The notes under the pieces were generated by a model. That model searched no databases and had not been told where the DNA came from. It saw nothing but the letters and a program-made list of their open reading frames with translations. Made by a program: the position numbers and the translations under genes. From an uncultured Clostridiaceae bacterium (lineage in GTDB: Bacteria; Bacillota; Clostridia; TANB77; CAG-508), in contig CATXTS010000091.1 of NCBI GenBank assembly GCA_958402495.1, positions 1 to 8,093 on the forward strand: a stretch of 8,093 bases of DNA, given 5' to 3'. Position 1 is the first letter of the stretch; every line of letters begins with the position of its first letter. This document shows, piece by piece, positions 5,608 to 8,093 of the stretch.

Positions 5608-6699
5608 ATGGATAATCTAAGTTTGGAAGAAAAAATTGGTCAAATGTTTATGATAGGCCTAGAGGAAAATGAAATATCTAAAAAAACGATAGAAATGATT
5701 CAGACTTATAAAATAGGTGGTATTATTTTATATTATAGAAATTACCACAATTATACAGAAATGCTAACACTTGTTAACCAGATAAAAGAGATAAATCGTG
5801 TAAACAAAGTCCCTATTTTTATCAGTATTGACCAAGAAGGTGGTAGGGTAAATCGTATGCCAGATGAAATTCATGCTATGAGAAATGCCTATGCTATTGC
5901 CAATACCAAAGATATAGAACTAGTTAAAAGAAGTAGTGCTTTAATTGGAAAAATATTAAAACAAACAGGAATTGATTTAAATTATGCACCAGTTTTAGAT
6001 ATAAAAAGGTTTGAAGAAAATCATCCGATAGGTAATCGTTGTTATGCAGATAATCCAGAAGAGGTGTGTATTTATGGTATAGAAGCTATGAAACAAATGC
6101 AAGAACAAAAAGTAGTAGCGGCGATTAAACATTTCCCAGGACATGGAACAACACAAAAAGATTCACATTTTAGAATACCTATGGTAAAAGCATCTTTGGA
6201 AGAATTGTTAAAACAAGATATGGTACCATTTGAGAAAGCAATTCAGGAGGGGGCAGATGCTATCATGATAGGGCATTTGTTAGTAAAATGTATGGATACT
6301 AAATATCCAGCCTCTCTTTCTAAAAAAGTAGTAGAGGAAAACTTAAGACAGCGTTATCAGTACAAAGGATTAACGGTTACAGATGATTTAAAAATGTGGG
6401 CAGTGAAATTACATTATTCTAAAAAACAAGCGGTCATGAAAGCAATTGAAGCAGGAAATGACATTATTATGTTGGGGTTTTCCTATAGAGAAATTAAAGA
6501 AATAATCCAATATATTCAAAAAAAAGTAAAAAAAGGAAGTATTAAAATAGAAGATATAGATGTTCATGTCCAAAGAATTTTAGAAATGAAGAAAAAATAT
6601 GCAGTTAGTGATGAAGAGATAAGGGGCATAGATATAGTAGAAATCAATAAGCAAATCGATGAGATTAATGATTTAATAAGTGAAAAACAAACTAGTTGA
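5608..6699 (+). CDS. nagZ: Cytoplasmic family 3 beta-N-acetylhexosaminidase, NagZ-like
   Basis: The 363-residue protein is a single GH3 TIM-barrel domain, near the usual size of one-domain NagZ enzymes. The substrate-binding DQEGGR is at 75-80, the KHFPGHG loop at 174-180 leads to the NagZ-type Asp-His dyad D185-x-H187 that acts as acid/base, and the nucleophile is D259 in VTDD. Residues beyond about 325 form a charged helical tail. NagZ removes GlcNAc from GlcNAc-MurNAc peptides during cell-wall recycling. There is no signal peptide or lipobox, so it should act on imported muropeptide fragments in the cytoplasm, unlike the secreted two-domain B. subtilis enzyme. AAGGGAG (5595-5601) supports the ATG at 5608. 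Its divergent neighbour is the lipid-carrier transporter, another recycling function. A different beta-hexosaminide substrate cannot be ruled out. Confidence 0.9.
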   Translation: MDNLSLEEKIGQMFMIGLEENEISKKTIEMIQTYKIGGIILYYRNYHNYTEMLTLVNQIKEINRVNKVPIFISIDQEGGRVNRMPDEIHAMRNAYAIANTKDIELVKRSSALIGKILKQTGIDLNYAPVLDIKRFEENHPIGNRCYADNPEEVCIYGIEAMKQMQEQKVVAAIKHFPGHGTTQKDSHFRIPMVKASLEELLKQDMVPFEKAIQEGADAIMIGHLLVKCMDTKYPASLSKKVVEENLRQRYQYKGLTVTDDLKMWAVKLHYSKKQAVMKAIEAGNDIIMLGFSYREIKEIIQYIQKKVKKGSIKIEDIDVHVQRILEMKKKYAVSDEEIRGIDIVEINKQIDEINDLISEKQTS

Positions 6700-6727
6700 A
6701 CAGGATACCAATAAAATGTATCCTGTT
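6700..6727. terminator. Terminator between nagZ-like gene and HD-domain gene
   Basis: CAGGATAC (6701-6708) pairs with GTATCCTG (6718-6725) over a 9-base loop, extended by A-T pairs on both sides. TTTTCTT follows on the plus strand, so it terminates the nagZ-like transcript well. The minus strand has only a poor T run, so it is a weaker terminator for the HD gene. Confidence 0.85.
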
Positions 6728-6730
6728 TTC

Positions 6731-7378
6731 TTATCTTAAACCATTCCACTCATCTAAAAATTCACCTAGAAAATTTTCTACATAGGCATGTCTTTGTATA
6801 GCAATTTCTCTAGCTGTTTTAGTATTCATTCTGTCTTTTAAAGTAAGTACTTTTTCATAAAAATGATGAATAGAAGAGGTTTGTCTAGAAGTATCTAGAT
6901 ATTCTTCTTTAGAAATAGAGGTATTGATAGGTAAATCAGGTAAATAAATAGGACGTTTATGCGCACCACCATAGGCGAAGGTTCGCGCAATAGCAATAGC
7001 ACCAAGTGCATCTAATCTATCGGCGTCTTGTACGACTTGTCCTTCTAAAGTATCAGGTGCAACACTATCGGTACCTTTAAAAGATACTTGAGAAATAACC
7101 TGACAAATTTTTGAAATATCTTCATCTAAAACAGATTGTGATTTTAGAAAAGTAATCGCATTATGAAAAGGTTCTATTGGATGAACTACTAATTTATAGT
7201 CATCCACATCATGTAATAAAGCTGCTAATAAAACAATTCTCATATCTGCCTTTTCTATCTCTCCAATTCTTTTAGCCATCTGATAAACACGTAAAGTGTG
7301 ATAATAATCATGACCACTATAGTCATTTTTAAAAAAGCCTTTTACATAGGCAAGGGTATTTTCAATCAATAACTCCAT
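6731..7378 (-). CDS. HD-domain phosphohydrolase, YpgQ/YedJ-like
   Basis: The 215-residue protein is a single HD domain. Metal-binding residues are visible in the order expected: H23/H27 in GHDYYH, the H56-D57 doublet in LLHDVDD, and an acidic residue (probably D118) in QDADRLDALG at 117-126. That last motif, with IARTFAYGG after it, is characteristic of the YpgQ/YedJ group. B. subtilis YpgQ is a metal-dependent (Mn2+) pyrophosphohydrolase acting on nucleoside triphosphates in vitro; the physiological substrate of the group is not settled. There are no membrane segments or signal peptide, so it is cytoplasmic. AGGAGG (plus 7388-7393) nine bases before the ATG supports the start. It is transcribed alone, convergent to the nagZ-like gene and divergent from the small gene at 7549. 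Confidence 0.87.
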   Translation of the reverse strand: MELLIENTLAYVKGFFKNDYSGHDYYHTLRVYQMAKRIGEIEKADMRIVLLAALLHDVDDYKLVVHPIEPFHNAITFLKSQSVLDEDISKICQVISQVSFKGTDSVAPDTLEGQVVQDADRLDALGAIAIARTFAYGGAHKRPIYLPDLPINTSISKEEYLDTSRQTSSIHHFYEKVLTLKDRMNTKTAREIAIQRHAYVENFLGEFLDEWNGLR

Positions 7379-7403
7379 AAAAAGTAACCTCCTAATTATG
7401 TAT

Positions 7404-7412
7404 ATTATAACA
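7404..7412 (-). promoter_or_regulatory. HD-domain gene promoter (extended -10)
   Basis: On the minus strand TGT is followed directly by TATAAT (plus 7404-7409), an extended -10. No clear -35 is found 17 bp upstream. Transcription would start near 7397, leaving a leader of about 20 bases that contains the AGGAGG site. Confidence 0.6.
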
Positions 7413-7469
7413 TACTTAGATAAAAAAACTAGTAGTACTATAAATAATTCTGTAAATGCCCCTAAAAAA

Positions 7470-7498
7470 TTGAAAACTTATGTAAAACATGATATAAT
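7470..7498 (+). promoter_or_regulatory. Strong sigma-A-type promoter of the small gene
   Basis: TTGAAA (7470-7475) and a perfect TATAAT (7493-7498) are spaced by exactly 17 bp, with TGA before the -10. This is the best promoter match in the window. Transcription would start near 7505. Confidence 0.85.
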
Positions 7499-7548
7499 AA
7501 AGAGGTTACTTGTAGTAAATATAAAAACTAACTAGGAGGTAGACAAAA

Positions 7549-7749
7549 ATGTTATCTGAGATTATGAAAGAAAGTATTGAAAGACGGAGAAAAGAAATGC
7601 AACAAAAAGGAGCAAAAAAGGAAGTAATAGGTAACAAAGAAGTTTTCCGAATAGATGGCCCGGAAGGAAAAGCTGTTTTAGAAGTAGTATATAAAGGTGA
7701 TGAGATGGCATACTATTCGTATAAAGAAACATCGGAAATAGAAAAGTAG
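7549..7749 (+). CDS. Small uncharacterised protein (66 aa)
   Basis: I do not recognise this protein. It is probably real, because it has a near-consensus promoter (7470-7498), AGGAGGT (7534-7540) eight bases before its ATG, coding composition like its neighbours, and a strong hairpin after it. The N-terminal half (1-25) is a highly charged likely helix rich in Lys, Arg and Glu. Residues about 26-60 alternate hydrophobic and polar residues around Gly-rich turns (IDGPEGKAVLEVVYKGDE), suggesting three or four beta strands. There is no signal peptide, membrane segment, Cys or obvious metal site, so a soluble cytoplasmic protein is expected. It stands alone, divergent from the HD gene, with no toxin or antitoxin partner beside it. 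Function unknown. Confidence 0.7.
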   Translation: MLSEIMKESIERRRKEMQQKGAKKEVIGNKEVFRIDGPEGKAVLEVVYKGDEMAYYSYKETSEIEK

Positions 7750-7780
7750 TTAGTTTCCAAGAGTAGAAGTTTTACCCTTG

Positions 7781-7819
7781 CTAGAAGACCTGTAAGTGAA
7801 AAGCTTACAGGTCTTTTGG
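7781..7819 (+). terminator. Terminator hairpin of the small gene, with outer TTACCC/GGGTAA pairing
   Basis: AAGACCTGTAAG (7785-7796) pairs with CTTACAGGTCTT (7804-7815) over the 7-base loop TGAAAAG, and wobble pairs extend the stem to 7781/7819. The T run is only TCTTTT and is followed by GGG. An alternative outer pairing, TTACCC (7772-7777) with GGGTAA (7818-7823), would lengthen the structure. It is most likely the small gene's terminator; a structured 3' untranslated region is possible. Confidence 0.75.
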
Positions 7820-7828
7820 GTAACTAAG

Positions 7829-8093
7829 AACTTATTAAATAGATTAAAGAAGATAATTATTATAAGGGAAATCTTTATATAAGAGAATATATAAAAGTTT
7901 CTACAATATTTATAATTAAACATATTTGTGTCAGTATCTGTACAATTGTTGTTATAAAATTTACATTCTATTATACTTAAATTAAAACAAAGAAAAAAAT
8001 AGATAGTAAAACGTATAAAATTAGATATCTATTTGAAAATTTATAATACTTAAAAAAGTATATCACAACTTTAAAAAAAGGGACATACTTTTT
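7829..8093. other. AT-rich intergenic region with no convincing gene
   Basis: With 7750-7828 (3' untranslated region and terminator) this makes 344 bases without a gene. No frame has a start with a ribosome-binding site and useful length. It holds a candidate promoter at 7949-7977, a 9-bp inverted repeat AAATAGATA/TATCTATTT (7997-8005 and 8026-8034), and a 6-bp hairpin ATACTT/AAGTAT (8046-8051 and 8056-8061). The last bases, GGGACATACTTTTT, may be the left part of a palindrome cut by the window edge. All could be upstream sequence of a gene beyond the window. Confidence 0.6.
7949..7977 (+). promoter_or_regulatory. Candidate rightward promoter with no gene in the window
   Basis: TTGTTA (7949-7954, four of six) and TATACT (7972-7977, five of six) are separated by 17 bp. 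It would transcribe out of the window, either into a downstream gene with a leader over 100 bases or as a small RNA. In such AT-rich DNA a chance match is quite possible. Confidence 0.35.

Noticed and set aside
6564..6749. Minus-strand frame of 61 codons over the nagZ 3' end and terminator
   Set aside because: It runs through a clear terminator hairpin and opposes the end of nagZ; no start signal is present.
1..8093. CRISPR array, tRNA or rRNA gene, transposase, toxin-antitoxin pair or phage module
   Set aside because: I saw no regularly spaced direct repeats, no cloverleaf or rRNA-like GC-rich segment, and no protein motif of these classes; the XRE gene and the 66-residue gene have no adjacent partner.

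Overview
The window is low-GC DNA with purine-rich coding strands, strong Shine-Dalgarno sequences and UGA used as a stop. The gene content (an S1-domain protein next to typA, TrmR and TrhP homologues related to B. subtilis YrrM and YrrN/O, a YpgQ-like HD protein, a DUF368/PopT protein) points to a Firmicutes bacterium. A gut-type member of the Clostridia is likely, but I cannot name a species from this sequence.

Layout, left to right. The 3' end of an S1-domain gene (3-173, +) runs 14 bases ahead of the ribosome GTPase gene typA (188-1996, +). Between typA and trmR (2128-2718, +) lie a 55-bp REP-like palindromic element that starts inside the typA stop codon and a U-rich hairpin. trmR then meets an XRE-family regulator gene (2759-3166, -) tail to tail at one shared bidirectional terminator. 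The XRE gene is divergent from trhP (3389-4618, +), a U32-family protein. trhP converges on a DUF368/PopT-like membrane protein gene (4663-5469, -). That gene is divergent from a cytoplasmic NagZ-like GH3 glycosidase (5608-6699, +), which converges on a YpgQ-like HD phosphohydrolase (6731-7378, -). Divergent from the HD gene is a 66-codon unknown gene (7549-7749, +) with a near-consensus promoter. The last 344 bases hold that gene's terminator, a candidate rightward promoter and small AT-rich inverted repeats, with no convincing gene.

How the genes fit together. Three themes appear. (1) Translation: S1 protein, TypA, and the two enzymes TrmR and TrhP, which by homology hydroxylate and then methylate wobble uridine 34 of tRNA to give 5-methoxyuridine; here they are separated by the regulator gene. 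(2) Cell-envelope recycling: PopT-like undecaprenyl-phosphate transport and NagZ-like muropeptide hydrolysis, read outward from face-to-face promoters that share the same DNA. (3) Nucleotide housekeeping: the HD protein.

I found no CRISPR array, tRNA, rRNA, transposase, prophage or defence system. The most unusual non-coding signals are the perfect 18-bp inverted repeat abutting the popT ribosome-binding site, the REP-like element at the typA stop codon, and the isolated small gene. I do not see strong evidence of a wholly new system.
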